Positions 29,230-38,164 are shown, numbered from the stretch's first letter. The stretch is DNA of 64,000 nt from Sorangium cellulosum So ce56 (GCF_000067165.1 NC_010162.1:6765001-6829000); one strand, 5' to 3'. Program-made: numbers and translations. The notes: a model not told the origin generated them from the letters alone.

Positions 29230-30630
29230 GTGTTGAAGAAGATCCTCGTCGCCAACCGTGGAGAGATCGCCTGCCGCGTCCTCCGGACCTGCAAACGGCT
29301 CGGGATCGCGACGGTCGCCGTGTACTCCGACGCGGACGCGAGCGCGCCGCACGTCGCGATGGCCGACGAGGCGGTGCGCATCGGGCCGCCGCCGGTCCGG
29401 GACAGCTACCTCGTCATTCATGCGATCGTCGAGGCGGCCCGCGCGACGGGCGCCGACGGCATCCACCCCGGGTACGGGCTGCTCAGCGAGAACCAGGCCT
29501 TCGCCGAGGCCGTCGTCGCGGCCGGCGTCACGTTCATCGGCCCGCCGCCCGCGGTGCTCCACGCGTTCGGCGACAAGATCCTCGCGCGGGATCACGCGCG
29601 CGGGGCCGGCGTGTTCCCGCCGCCGGGCACGGGCGGTCCGGTCGACCCCGCCGACGTCGAGGCCGCCCAGCGCGCCGCCGAGAGCATCGGCTTCCCGCTG
29701 CTCGTCAAGGCCGCGGGCGGCGGCGGCGGCATCGGCATGCAGGTCGTCACCGATCCAGGCAAGCTGTCGCGCGCCCTCACCGCGTGCTCCGACCGCGGCC
29801 GCGCGGCGTTCGGGGACCCGCGCGTGTACATGGAGCGGTACATCGAGCGCCCGCGCCACATCGAGGTGCAGGTGCTCTGCGACGGGCAGGGCGGCGCCAT
29901 CGCGCTCGGCGAGCGCGAGTGCAGCGCGCAGCGCCGGCACCAGAAGATCGTCGAGGAGACCCCGTCGCCGGCCGCGTTCTTCCAGGGAGCGGCGGGCGAG
30001 GTCCGCCGGAAGGAGCTCCACGACAGCGCCCTCCGGGTCGTGACGGCCGCCGGCTACGTCGGCGCGGGCACCGTCGAGTTCGTCGCTGCGGAGAGCGGCG
30101 AGCTCTTCTTCCTGGAGGTCAACGCGCGGCTCCAGGTCGAGCACTGCGTCACGGAGATGTGCACCGGGCTCGACCTGGTCGAGCACCAGATCCGCATCGC
30201 GTCGGGCGAGCCGCTCGCGCCGGAGGTCCGGGGCCACACCTACCGCGGCCACGCCGTCGAGGCGCGCCTCTACGCGGAGGATCCGGCGAAGAAGTTCGCC
30301 CCCCAGCCCGGCCGCATCACCGCGCTCCGCTGGCCGGCCGCCGGCGACGACCTGCGGATCGAGACCGGCGTCGCCGAGGGGCTCGAGGTGACGCCGTTCT
30401 ACGACCCGCTGCTCGCCAAGATCGTCGCCCACGGCCCGACCCGCGATGAGGCGATCGCCCGCCTCGACCAGGCGCTCGCCGAAACGACGATCGAGCTCAC
30501 CGGTCCGGCCGGGCCCGCCGCGACCAACCTCGCGTTCCTCCGCCAGATCCTGCAGGACGGTGATTTCCGCAGCGGACAGTACGACACGCGCTTCGCCGAA
30601 GCGCTCGCCGCCGGCAAGAAGGCCGGATGA
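29230..30630 (+). CDS. accC: Biotin carboxylase subunit of an acyl-CoA carboxylase
   Basis: 466 aa from GTG 29230 (TTG 29233 also possible). Biotin-carboxylase N-domain KILVANRGEIACRVLRTCKR. ATP-grasp with the glycine loop KAAGGGGGIGMQVV, the HIEVQVLCDGQGG segment, ECSAQRRHQKIVEE and EVNARLQVEHCVTE. C-domain GHAVEARLYAEDP. It carboxylates protein-bound biotin using bicarbonate and ATP. There is no biotin-carrier (MKM) domain and neither a carrier nor a carboxyltransferase gene nearby, so the partner subunits must be elsewhere. It follows rlmN by 92 bp. Confidence 0.93.
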   Translation: MLKKILVANRGEIACRVLRTCKRLGIATVAVYSDADASAPHVAMADEAVRIGPPPVRDSYLVIHAIVEAARATGADGIHPGYGLLSENQAFAEAVVAAGVTFIGPPPAVLHAFGDKILARDHARGAGVFPPPGTGGPVDPADVEAAQRAAESIGFPLLVKAAGGGGGIGMQVVTDPGKLSRALTACSDRGRAAFGDPRVYMERYIERPRHIEVQVLCDGQGGAIALGERECSAQRRHQKIVEETPSPAAFFQGAAGEVRRKELHDSALRVVTAAGYVGAGTVEFVAAESGELFFLEVNARLQVEHCVTEMCTGLDLVEHQIRIASGEPLAPEVRGHTYRGHAVEARLYAEDPAKKFAPQPGRITALRWPAAGDDLRIETGVAEGLEVTPFYDPLLAKIVAHGPTRDEAIARLDQALAETTIELTGPAGPAATNLAFLRQILQDGDFRSGQYDTRFAEALAAGKKAG

Positions 30631-30752
30631 CGCTCGGCCAAACGGGCTGAGCGGTCCGAGCTGGCCGGGAGCCGCCGGCCACGTCGGCGGCGGGCCGGCG
30701 GGCCGGCGCGCGGCGGTCGCCGCCCGCGCTGCCGCCGCGCCGAATCGCGCGC

Positions 30753-30770
30753 CCGTGGTGCAAACCACGG
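30753..30770 (+). other. Hairpin with GCAA tetraloop in the phosphomutase leader
   Basis: CCGTGGT and ACCACGG are perfect 7-bp arms closed by GCAA, a GNRA-type loop. It lies 24 bp upstream of the GTG at 30794. It may stabilise the leader or end the accC transcript; no U-tract is present. Confidence 0.4.
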
Positions 30771-30793
30771 CCGGCATGAACTAAATACCAGGC

Positions 30794-32569
30794 GTGAGCC
30801 ACGACTTCGTCCTCGAGCCCGCCGAACGCTGGCTTGCCCACGACCCCGATCCGGAGACCCAGAGCGAGCTGCGCCGGCTCATCGACGCGGCCAGGGCGGG
30901 CGAGGACGGCGTCCGCGCCGAGCTCGCCGAGCGCTTCGCCGGCCCGCTGGAGTTCGGCACCGCGGGCCTCCGCGGCGTCCTCGGGGCCGGCGAGAGCCGG
31001 ATGAACCGCGCCGTCATCCTCCGCACGACCGCGGGGCTCGCCCGTCACCTCCTCGAAGCGATCGGCGACAAGGCGCGGAGCGCCGGCGTCGTCATCGGCT
31101 ACGACGGCCGCCGGATGAGCCGAGAGTTCGCGGAGGACACCGCCTGCGCCCTCGCCGCCGCGGGCATCCCGAGCCACCTCTCGCCCGTCCCCTGCCCCAC
31201 GCCGATCGTCGCGTTCGCGGTCGGCCACCTCGGCGCGGCCGCGGGCGTGATGGTGACGGCGAGCCACAACCCGCCCGAGTACAACGGCTTCAAGGTGTAC
31301 TGGGACAACGCCGCGCAGATCATCCCACCCCACGACACCGGCATCGCGACGGCGATCGACGCCTCGCCGCCGGCGGATGAGGTCCCCCGCATGCCCCTCG
31401 ACGAGGCGAGGAGGCTCGGGCTGGTGCGCGACTTCCCCGAGGAGCTGGAGCGGACCTACCTCGGCGCGATCCGCGGCCTCGCGGTGCGGAGCGACGGGGA
31501 TCGCGACCTCTGCATCGTGTACACGCCGCTTCACGGCGTCGGCGATCGCCTGGTCCGCCAGGCGCTCGGCGAGGCCGGCTTCACGCGCGTGGCGAGCGTG
31601 CCCGAGCAGGCCGAGCCGGACGGCGCGTTCCCCACGGTCGCGTTCCCGAACCCCGAGGAGAAGGGCGCCATGGACCTGGCGTTCGCCCTCGCGAAGCGGG
31701 AGGGCGCCGACCTCGTCCTCGCCAACGATCCCGACGTCGACCGGCTCGCCGTGGCGGTGAGGCGCCCTGACGGCGAGTACGTGCAGCTCACGGGCAACCA
31801 GGTCGGCGTGCTCCTCGGCCATTACCTGCTCACCGAGGGGCGCGCGCAGGGCGCGGACGAGCGCCGGCTCGTGCTGGCGTCGTGCGTCTCGACCCCGATG
31901 CTCGGCGTCATCGCCTCGGCGCTCGGGGTCCACTACGAGGAGACCCTGACCGGGTTCAAGTGGATCGCCAACCGGGCGATGGACATCGAGCGCTCGACCG
32001 GCGCCCGCTTCGTGTTCGGCTTCGAGGAGGCGCTCGGCTACACCGTCGGCCCGGTCGTGCGCGACAAGGACGGCATCAGCGCCGCGGCGCTGGTCGCCGA
32101 GCTCGCGGCGGTGCGCAAGGCCGAGGGCAGGACCCTGCTCGACGAGCTGCAGGCGATCGCCCGCACGTACGGCCTCTACATGAGCGGGCAGCGCTCGTAC
32201 ACCCTGCGTGGCGTCGACGGCCTCGAGAAGATCGCGGCGATCATGGACGCGCTGAGGAAGAGGCCGCCGGCCGCGATCGGCGGCGTCCCCGTGGTGGCGT
32301 GGCGCGATTTCGAGGCGCGCACGCGCACCACGAGCGACGGCCTCGTCGAGCCGCTCGTGCTGCCTCCGAGCAACGTGCTCGTGTACGAGCTCGACGACGG
32401 GAGCCGGCTCATCGCCCGCCCGAGCGGGACGGAGCCGAAGATCAAGTTCTACTTCGACGTGCGCGAGGAGGTCGCCGCGGACGAGCCGCTGGGCGACGCC
32501 GAGGCCCGCGCGGCGGTGCGGCTCGATGCCCTGGCCCTGGCGTTCTCGAGCCTCGCCGGCATCGGCTGA
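30794..32569 (+). CDS. Phosphoglucomutase/phosphomannomutase family phosphosugar mutase
   Basis: 591 aa from GTG 30794, the length of the PGM2/PgcA-type subgroup. Conserved motifs in order: EFGTAGLRGVLG, the phosphoserine loop VTASHNPPEYNGFKV, the metal loop NDPDVDRLAVA, the sugar-specificity loop FGFEEALGY, and the phosphate-binding loop RPSGTEPKIKFY. It interconverts hexose 1- and 6-phosphates through a bisphosphate intermediate and feeds glycogen, trehalose or exopolysaccharide synthesis. The exact sugar is not set by these motifs. It ends 14 bp from the convergent heme-protein gene. Confidence 0.95.
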   Translation: MSHDFVLEPAERWLAHDPDPETQSELRRLIDAARAGEDGVRAELAERFAGPLEFGTAGLRGVLGAGESRMNRAVILRTTAGLARHLLEAIGDKARSAGVVIGYDGRRMSREFAEDTACALAAAGIPSHLSPVPCPTPIVAFAVGHLGAAAGVMVTASHNPPEYNGFKVYWDNAAQIIPPHDTGIATAIDASPPADEVPRMPLDEARRLGLVRDFPEELERTYLGAIRGLAVRSDGDRDLCIVYTPLHGVGDRLVRQALGEAGFTRVASVPEQAEPDGAFPTVAFPNPEEKGAMDLAFALAKREGADLVLANDPDVDRLAVAVRRPDGEYVQLTGNQVGVLLGHYLLTEGRAQGADERRLVLASCVSTPMLGVIASALGVHYEETLTGFKWIANRAMDIERSTGARFVFGFEEALGYTVGPVVRDKDGISAAALVAELAAVRKAEGRTLLDELQAIARTYGLYMSGQRSYTLRGVDGLEKIAAIMDALRKRPPAAIGGVPVVAWRDFEARTRTTSDGLVEPLVLPPSNVLVYELDDGSRLIARPSGTEPKIKFYFDVREEVAADEPLGDAEARAAVRLDALALAFSSLAGIG

Positions 32570-32583
32570 GGGGAGCGGCCCCG

Positions 32584-33360
32584 TCAGCCGCCCGGGCTGC
32601 GGAAGGCGGCGCGGCCGACGAAGAACGGGCCCATCTGGCTGATGAACTCCGAGGTCTGGCGGGTCTTCCGCATCGTCTGCACGATGTGGGAGAGCGGGTG
32701 GAGCTCCTTGCCGACGAGCCCGATCACGAACTCGTTGTCGCGGGCGTCGAGGCCGTGGCACGCGAGGCGGATGTCGTGGGCGAGGTCCTGGGCGCCGTAG
32801 GCCCTGCCGATGGTGCCGTGCTCGCGCAGGATGCTCCCTTGCTCGCGCCCCTCGAGCTTGGAGAACGCGCCGCTGCGGCGGAGCGGATACCACACCGCCC
32901 ACGGCCAGGCGGGGTTCAAGACGGTCTCCGCCGGGCGCCGGAGCAGCCAGAAGTCGAGATCCTGCTCGTAGCCGGTCGAGTACGTGCGCCCCAGCATGGT
33001 GAAATCGGGGCGAAGCGAAAGGGCCCGGAGCTCGCTGCGGTTGAGCGCCGGGCGGACGGTCTGGACGAAGACGGCGGGGTCCTCCGCCCACGTGAGCACG
33101 GCGATCCCGCGCGGATCGTTGATGTCCTCGTAGACGACGGCGCCGACGCGCTGCGACGCGAGCGCCTGGCCGGCTGCGCGGGTCAGCTCCGCCGGATCGG
33201 CGTCGCCGGGGCAATGGAACACGAGCAGCTGCATGAACAGCCGGCCGTCGATGACCTGCGGCCGGCCGTCGCGCGGCGCCCCCCGCTCGGCGACGTCGAT
33301 GTGCGGCAGCTCGGGCTCCGCGTGGCCGGCGGCGGGCCGGCCCGTGGTGGGTTCGCTCAT
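32584..33360 (-). CDS. Chlorite-dismutase-family heme protein (ChdC/HemQ-like)
   Basis: About 258 aa from ATG 33360. An N-terminal tail of 40 residues is followed by LFMQLLVFHCPGDADPAELT and MLGRTYSTGYEQDLDFWLL, then DIRLACHGLDARDNEFVIGL and LHPLSHIVQTMRKTRQTSEF, and ends GPFFVGRAAFRS. These segments follow the Cld/HemQ family closely. Members bind heme and act as coproheme decarboxylases, peroxidases or chlorite dismutases. I did not identify the Arg diagnostic of true chlorite dismutases, so a heme-biosynthesis or peroxidase role is more likely. Confidence 0.88.
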   Translation of the reverse strand: MSEPTTGRPAAGHAEPELPHIDVAERGAPRDGRPQVIDGRLFMQLLVFHCPGDADPAELTRAAGQALASQRVGAVVYEDINDPRGIAVLTWAEDPAVFVQTVRPALNRSELRALSLRPDFTMLGRTYSTGYEQDLDFWLLRRPAETVLNPAWPWAVWYPLRRSGAFSKLEGREQGSILREHGTIGRAYGAQDLAHDIRLACHGLDARDNEFVIGLVGKELHPLSHIVQTMRKTRQTSEFISQMGPFFVGRAAFRSPGG

Positions 33361-33450
33361 GGGCGTAGGGGTACCGAGGTTCGGGGAGGACGGCAACTGC
33401 CAGGCGCAGCCCCTCCGCAGGCGACGCGCAGCCCCCCCGCCGCGAGCGCC

Positions 33451-33507
33451 CGTCGCCGCGACGAGCCCCCGTCACCGCGACGAGCCCCCGTCACCGCGAC
33501 GAGCGCT
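33451..33507. repeat. 19-bp minisatellite, three copies, between divergent genes
   Basis: Units 33451-33469, 33470-33488 and 33489-33507 match CGTCRCCGCGACGAGCCCC, with one G/A change in the first unit and a changed 3-prime end in the last. The repeat lies in the 504-bp gap (33361-33864) between the divergent genes starting at 33360 and 33865. The rest of the gap holds no gene I can support. Confidence 0.85.
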
Positions 33508-33864
33508 CGCCGACGGCCACGACGACCGACGAGCGCGGCGCGAAATCACGTAATGCGCATCACAGCATTGCGCACGCTGACGTCTGCGGCGGTCGCGGGG
33601 GTCTGGCGTCTCGGGTCGAAAGGAGAGCTGGACAACCGGCGTGATCCTGCGCAGGGCCACGTCGGCTCGTGTCGCACGGCTGCTCCCACGTAATCATCTC
33701 TTGCCATCGAGCCCGACTCACGCTCCCCTGCAAGGTACAACCACGACTCCTGGAGTTGCCCCGACGATGTGCTCCCGGGCAGGGTTTCCCGCCCGAGGGT
33801 ACGTGCGCCGCGCCCCCGATCGGGCTCAGCTTCGCCGGGGCCTTCCCGCCGTAGGTTCGCCGCG

Positions 33865-34470
33865 ATGAAGACGCACGAGACGAAGACCAAGACCTCGATC
33901 CCCGCCGGTAGATGCAAAGGAACGTTGCTGGTCAACCTCCGGTCGTTCGTCACGACGACCCGCGACGCCGGTGCATGGGAGCGCCTGGTGACGTCGCTGC
34001 CCAAGTCAGACCGGGACGTACTGTCTCAGCCGCTGCTCGCGAGCAGCTGGTATCCGATCGGCGTCTGGAACCGCGCCTTGCGGACGCACGCGCGGACTGC
34101 GAGCGACCAAACCGCTGAGCTCAAGCGGTTTGCCCGCTACGTCGCGGATCGCGACCTCAATACGGTGTTGAAGTTCGCGCTCTCGATCGCCATGCCCGAC
34201 ACGATCGTCGCCCGGACTGGAATGTTCTGGTCGCGCTACTTCGACTCCGGGAAGGTCTTCCCGCGCATGGTGAAGCCGCGGGAGTGGGTGCTGACCATCA
34301 CAGGCCCGACCGGGGACGACGAGGGGCCCTCCGCGATGAACTGCGGAGAAGGCGTCTGCGGCTGGGTCGAGCAGGCGCTCCTCCTGTGCGGTGCATCCAC
34401 CCCCAAGGTAACCCACCAGCGGTGCCGGTTTCGCGGCGCGACGGAGTGCCTCTCCGAGGTCGTATGGTGA
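33865..34470 (+). CDS. Probable Myxococcota-restricted TIGR02265/DUF2378-type protein
   Basis: About 201 aa from ATG 33865. It contains KGTLLVNLRSFVTTTRDAGA, LLASSWYPIGVWNRALRTHA, FPRMVKPREWVLTITGPTGD and, near the end, HQRCRFRGATECLSEVVW. The length, the SSWYPIGVW segment and the ending with C.F.G...C fit the TIGR02265 family, which I recall as essentially limited to myxobacteria. The fold resembles heme-NO-binding/V4R-type sensor domains. Function is unknown. It precedes a TenA-like gene by 299 bp. Confidence 0.65.
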   Translation: MKTHETKTKTSIPAGRCKGTLLVNLRSFVTTTRDAGAWERLVTSLPKSDRDVLSQPLLASSWYPIGVWNRALRTHARTASDQTAELKRFARYVADRDLNTVLKFALSIAMPDTIVARTGMFWSRYFDSGKVFPRMVKPREWVLTITGPTGDDEGPSAMNCGEGVCGWVEQALLLCGASTPKVTHQRCRFRGATECLSEVVW

Positions 34471-34769
34471 GCGACCTGAGCGAGATCGACCCTCTTGTCG
34501 TTGCGGCGGCGCCATCGTTTGCCTATTGACTTGCTCCTTCACCTTGATCCAGACTGGATGCAGGCAGGACACATGTACACGAAGCCTCCCATGGTGAGGT
34601 CCTCGCGCTGCCCCTCTCGTCCTTCGCGCTCGGGGTCAGCATCGTGCCTGCTCTGCGGATTGTCTCCTGACGGCCGCTGACCGGTCAGCCTGCGGGGGTT
34701 CGGTGGGGTAGAGGCAGGCCGGCGGGCAGCCACGAGGCAGATTGACCCAGCAACCCTACAGGTAATTTC

Positions 34770-35513
34770 ATGCTGTCACCTCGCTCGCAGCGGCATAAGG
34801 AAGTCAAGGACAGCCTTCAGGCGACGCCGCACCCGGTCTGGGTCGAGGACATGCTCGAATCTCTGGCCGACCAGTGGAAGGCCGCGGTCTACACGCCGCC
34901 GATCGCGCAGACGATGACGGAGCCGGTCGATCAGGAGATGTGGAAGGGGCTCCTCCGGGAGTTCTTCTGCGTGGTCGAGGCGTTCCCGAAGTACATGGGG
35001 CTCAGCCTCGCCAAGACGACCTATGGCCAGTCGCCGCGCGACTCCCTGGTGCGAGACTGGCTCATCGGCAACATCCGGGTCGAGGCGCTGCACGTGCGCT
35101 GGTACCTCGACTGGGCGGCGTGGCACGGGCACAGCACCTCCGACATCACGAGCCACCGCCCGAGCCCGGAGATCGCGTCGCTCTTCGAGTGGCTCTGGTC
35201 GGTGTCCTACCGCGGCTCGCTCGCGGAGGCGGTCGGCGCGGTGAACTATGCGATCGAGGGGGTCATCGGCGAGTGTTCTCGCGTGGTGCTGCCGAGCTTT
35301 ACGAAGCTCTATGGCGAGGGGAGCAAGTCACTGACGTGGCTCGCCGCGCATGCGAACTACGATGACGCCCACCCGCGCGAGGCGCTCGAGATCGTGAAGC
35401 TCGCGACCACCTCCGCCGAGGAGATCCGCCGGGTGCATTCGAGCATCTCCCGCTCGCTCGAGCTGTTCGAGAAAGCGTTCAGGGCCTGCAGCGTCCCGCA
35501 CCGCGGCAGCTGA
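34770..35513 (+). CDS. TenA/PqqC-like heme-oxygenase-fold protein (possible di-iron oxygenase)
   Basis: 247 aa, all-helical. Helices carry acidic and His residues in the spacing of the TenA/PqqC/CADD superfamily: LREFFCVVEAFPKYMGLSLA, then NIRVEALHVRWYLDWAAWHG, AVNYAIEGVIGECSRVV and WLAAHANYDDAHPREALEIV. The His/Glu/Asp set would suit a non-heme di-iron site of the heme-oxygenase-like type. The TenA Cys nucleophile is not evident, so thiaminase activity is unlikely. The substrate is unknown. It may pair with the TIGR02265-like gene just upstream. Confidence 0.75.
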   Translation: MLSPRSQRHKEVKDSLQATPHPVWVEDMLESLADQWKAAVYTPPIAQTMTEPVDQEMWKGLLREFFCVVEAFPKYMGLSLAKTTYGQSPRDSLVRDWLIGNIRVEALHVRWYLDWAAWHGHSTSDITSHRPSPEIASLFEWLWSVSYRGSLAEAVGAVNYAIEGVIGECSRVVLPSFTKLYGEGSKSLTWLAAHANYDDAHPREALEIVKLATTSAEEIRRVHSSISRSLELFEKAFRACSVPHRGS

Positions 35514-35851
35514 CGCGGGCACCTCCTGGCAGCGCCGCGCGCGACCGGCGCCGAGCCCCAACGGAGATACGAGATCTCCGAAGAACCTCATAGACCACAA
35601 GGCGAGCGCCCGCGGTGCCGGCGCGCGACGGCGGTAGAGACCACCGGGATTCCTGCCCTGCGGCACCACGCAGCACGCGAGAAACGGACCGGCTCGAGGC
35701 GCGAGACCTCGGAGATGCCAAGATCGCCAGTCGGCCAACTCCCCTTCTCGTGGCCTCTTCGCCGTTCGCCCCATCGACCAGCGCGGCCCCCCTGCTGCGG
35801 TTCCCGCCCCGCCCCGCTGTCCGCCGGGGCAGAGCGGCGGTCTCTCGCACA

Positions 35852-35936
35852 GGAGACGGGCCCAGATCGACGTTTTCGGCGCGCAAGCGCACTCCTGTGC
35901 GCTGAGCACCGAAAACGTCGAGGTGGGCCCGTATCC
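35852..35936. terminator. 85-bp nested palindrome between convergent genes
   Basis: Arms of 28 bp (35852-35879 and 35909-35936) pair at 25 of 28 positions, with the core GACGTTTTCGG matched exactly. The 29-bp spacer carries a second perfect hairpin: AGCGCAC (35886-35892) and GTGCGCT (35897-35903) around TCCT. It lies in the 442-bp gap (35514-35955) between a plus gene and a minus gene. It may act as a bidirectional terminator or be a MITE/REP-like element. The rest of the gap has no gene. Confidence 0.65.
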
Positions 35937-35955
35937 GAAGCGAGTGACCGCCGCT

Positions 35956-36339
35956 CTAGCGGCCGTAGACGGCTTTGCGGACCTTCTTCTTGAGATCGTC
36001 GAGGACGAAGGGCTTCGTGATGTAATGGCGTGCGCCCGCCTGGATGCCGGCGATGACGTCCATCGGATCCGACTTGGCGGTCAGGAAGATGATCGGCACC
36101 CGGCGCGTCGGCTCGTGCTCGCGGAGCCGCTTCGTCATGCTCACCCCGTCGAGCTTCGGCATCATGATGTCCACGATCACCAGATCGGGCCGCGGCTCCT
36201 GCTGGGCCAGCGCGAGCCCATCGACCCCGTTCGTCGCGACCACGGTGTCGAACTCGTCGCCGAGGAACCGCGCGATCATCGCCGCCGTGTCCTGCTCGTC
36301 CTCCACCACCAGGATTCTCTTCTTCGTCGCGGTCACCAT
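35956..36339 (-). CDS. Single-domain response regulator (CheY-like)
   Basis: About 127 aa from ATG 36339 (an upstream ATG at 36432 lacks support). The whole protein is a receiver: acidic pocket LVVEDEQD, phospho-acceptor Asp in VIVDIMMP, LTAKSD with the switch residue, and Lys in ITKPF. There is no output domain. The order KSDPMDVIAGIQAGARHYIT is typical of gliding- or chemosensory-type receivers in myxobacteria. No kinase is adjacent, so it probably serves an unlinked hybrid kinase. Confidence 0.92.
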   Translation of the reverse strand: MVTATKKRILVVEDEQDTAAMIARFLGDEFDTVVATNGVDGLALAQQEPRPDLVIVDIMMPKLDGVSMTKRLREHEPTRRVPIIFLTAKSDPMDVIAGIQAGARHYITKPFVLDDLKKKVRKAVYGR

Positions 36340-36548
36340 CGGCGCCGAGAAAGATAGCGCGGAGCGGACGATGCGGGCGGTGTGCCGGGATTTTTTTCCG
36401 AAGAACGTTGGAAACACATTGATTTTATTCACCGACAGCGCAAGCGCCGTCTGCGCCGGAGGCGCTCAGCGAGGAGGGCGTGCGGCGCCGACGCAGGGGT
36501 TTCGCCCGGAGCAGGGCTGTCTCAGGCACACCGCTCGGCGTCCGAGGG

Positions 36549-38159
36549 TCAGGTCGCGGGGGCGGCCGCGCGCTCGAGGAGCGAGGCGAGGCGATCGAGC
36601 GGCATCGGCTCCACGAACGTGCTGCCGATGTCCCGCATCAGCACCGTCCGGACCGACGAGCCCCGGCGCTTCTTGTCGAGCGACAGGAAGCGCAGCGCGG
36701 CGGAGACCGGCTCGTCCTCGATCCGGGTGGGGAGGCCGAGCCGCGCGAGCAAGCGGGTCGCCCGGTCAGCCGCCGCGCGATCGGTCACGCCCAGCGCGCA
36801 GCCGACGCGGAACATGGCGACCATGCCGAGCGCCACCGCCTCGCCGTGCGCCAGCCGGACGAACCCCCCCTCGGCCTCGAGGGCGTGCCCGAGCGTGTGG
36901 CCGAGGTTCAGGAGGGCGCGGTCGCCCGACTCGCGCTCGTCGCGGGCGACGATGGCCGCCTTCACGGCGATCGAGCGGCGGATGATCTCGGCGAGCAGGC
37001 CGGGGTCGCGCGCGAGGACGCGGTCGGCCTCGCGCTCGAGCAGCGCGAGCAGCTCCGGATCGCCGATGCAGGCCGACTTCACCACCTCCGCGAGCCCGCT
37101 CCGGTAGGCACGGTCGGTCTCGGTGGCGAGCGCCGCCGGGCTCGCGACGACCGCGGACGGCTGGTGGAACGTTCCGACGGCGTTCTTCGCGGGGCCGAGG
37201 TCGACCCCCGTCTTGCCGCCGACCGAGGCGTCGACCATCGCGAGGAGCGTGGTCGGCGCCGCGACCCAGCGGACGCCCCGCAGCAGCGTGGACGCAGCGA
37301 ACCCGCCGATGTCGGTCACCACACCCCCGCCGTGCGCGAGCACCACCGCGCCGCGATCGGCGCCCGCGTCGATCATCGCCGTCAGCGCCGCCTCGACGGC
37401 CGCGAGCCGCTTGTGCTCCTCGCCGGGCTTGAGCACCGTGACGGCCGCGGCCGGCGTCCCCTGCGCCGCGAGCGCGGCGAGCAGCGGCGCGCCCCAGAGG
37501 CGGCTCACGTTCTCGTCCGTGACGACGAAGACGGACGTCGGCGCCAGCGCGGCGATGGCGTCCGCCGTGGACGCCGCCCCGTCGGAGGCGATGCGCACCG
37601 CGTAGCTCTTGTCGCCGAGCGGCACGAAGAGCGGGCGATCCGCGTAGGCGCGGAGGACCCGCGCCGCGACGTCCGCGGGCGAGACGCCGTCGGTCACGAC
37701 GCGCGCGTGGGCCTCGGCATAGACGGGGGCGCGCGCGGCCAGGAGCTCCCGGATGCGCGCCTCGCGATCCGGCGCGCCGTCGAGGAGCGGGCGGTTGCCG
37801 TTCGGCGTGCGCGCGGCGATCGTGCGCGGGGTGGCGGTGAGCGCGACGACGCAGCCGCGCTCGAGCGCCTCGGCGCGGAGCGCGGGATCGACGAGGGCGC
37901 CGCCGCCGAGGGCGATGATGCGCGGGCCGCGCGCCGCCAGGAGCCGGCGCAGGGTCGCCGCCTCCAGCGCGCGGAAGCCAGCCTCGCCGCGCGTGGCGAA
38001 GAGCGACGGGACGCTCTCGCCGGCCTCCTCCACGATGGCGTCGTCGAGATCGAGGAACGGGAGCCCCGTGCGCGCGGCGGCGATGCGGCCCACGGTGGAC
38101 TTGCCTGCCCCCATGAAGCCGGTGAGCAGGAGCGGAGGTGCGTCGGAAGGGAGTTCCAT
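36549..38159 (-). CDS. aroKB: Fused shikimate kinase / 3-dehydroquinate synthase
   Basis: About 536 aa from ATG 38159. Residues 10-170 are shikimate kinase: P-loop TGFMGAGKSTVG, DLDDAIVEE, RGEAGFRALE, ALGGGALVD and the lid NGNRPLL. Residues about 185-530 are dehydroquinate synthase: KPGEEHKRLAAVEAALTAM, HGGGVVTDIGGFAASTLLRG, TTLLAMVDASVGGKTGVDLG and the zinc segment ALLNLGHTLGHALE. It therefore carries the second and fifth steps of the shikimate pathway in one chain, separated by two reactions coded elsewhere. aroC ends 5 bp before its start, so the two are cotranscribed. Confidence 0.95.
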   Translation of the reverse strand: MELPSDAPPLLLTGFMGAGKSTVGRIAAARTGLPFLDLDDAIVEEAGESVPSLFATRGEAGFRALEAATLRRLLAARGPRIIALGGGALVDPALRAEALERGCVVALTATPRTIAARTPNGNRPLLDGAPDREARIRELLAARAPVYAEAHARVVTDGVSPADVAARVLRAYADRPLFVPLGDKSYAVRIASDGAASTADAIAALAPTSVFVVTDENVSRLWGAPLLAALAAQGTPAAAVTVLKPGEEHKRLAAVEAALTAMIDAGADRGAVVLAHGGGVVTDIGGFAASTLLRGVRWVAAPTTLLAMVDASVGGKTGVDLGPAKNAVGTFHQPSAVVASPAALATETDRAYRSGLAEVVKSACIGDPELLALLEREADRVLARDPGLLAEIIRRSIAVKAAIVARDERESGDRALLNLGHTLGHALEAEGGFVRLAHGEAVALGMVAMFRVGCALGVTDRAAADRATRLLARLGLPTRIEDEPVSAALRFLSLDKKRRGSSVRTVLMRDIGSTFVEPMPLDRLASLLERAAAPAT

Positions 38160-38164
38160 GGCCT

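Noticed and set aside
30497..33475. A 992-codon minus-strand open frame
   Set aside because: It is antisense to the phosphosugar mutase, whose motifs are complete, and its composition is that of a shadow frame.
34770..35513. Thiaminase II (TenA) assignment
   Set aside because: The conserved Cys nucleophile of TenA is not evident; only the superfamily fold can be supported.
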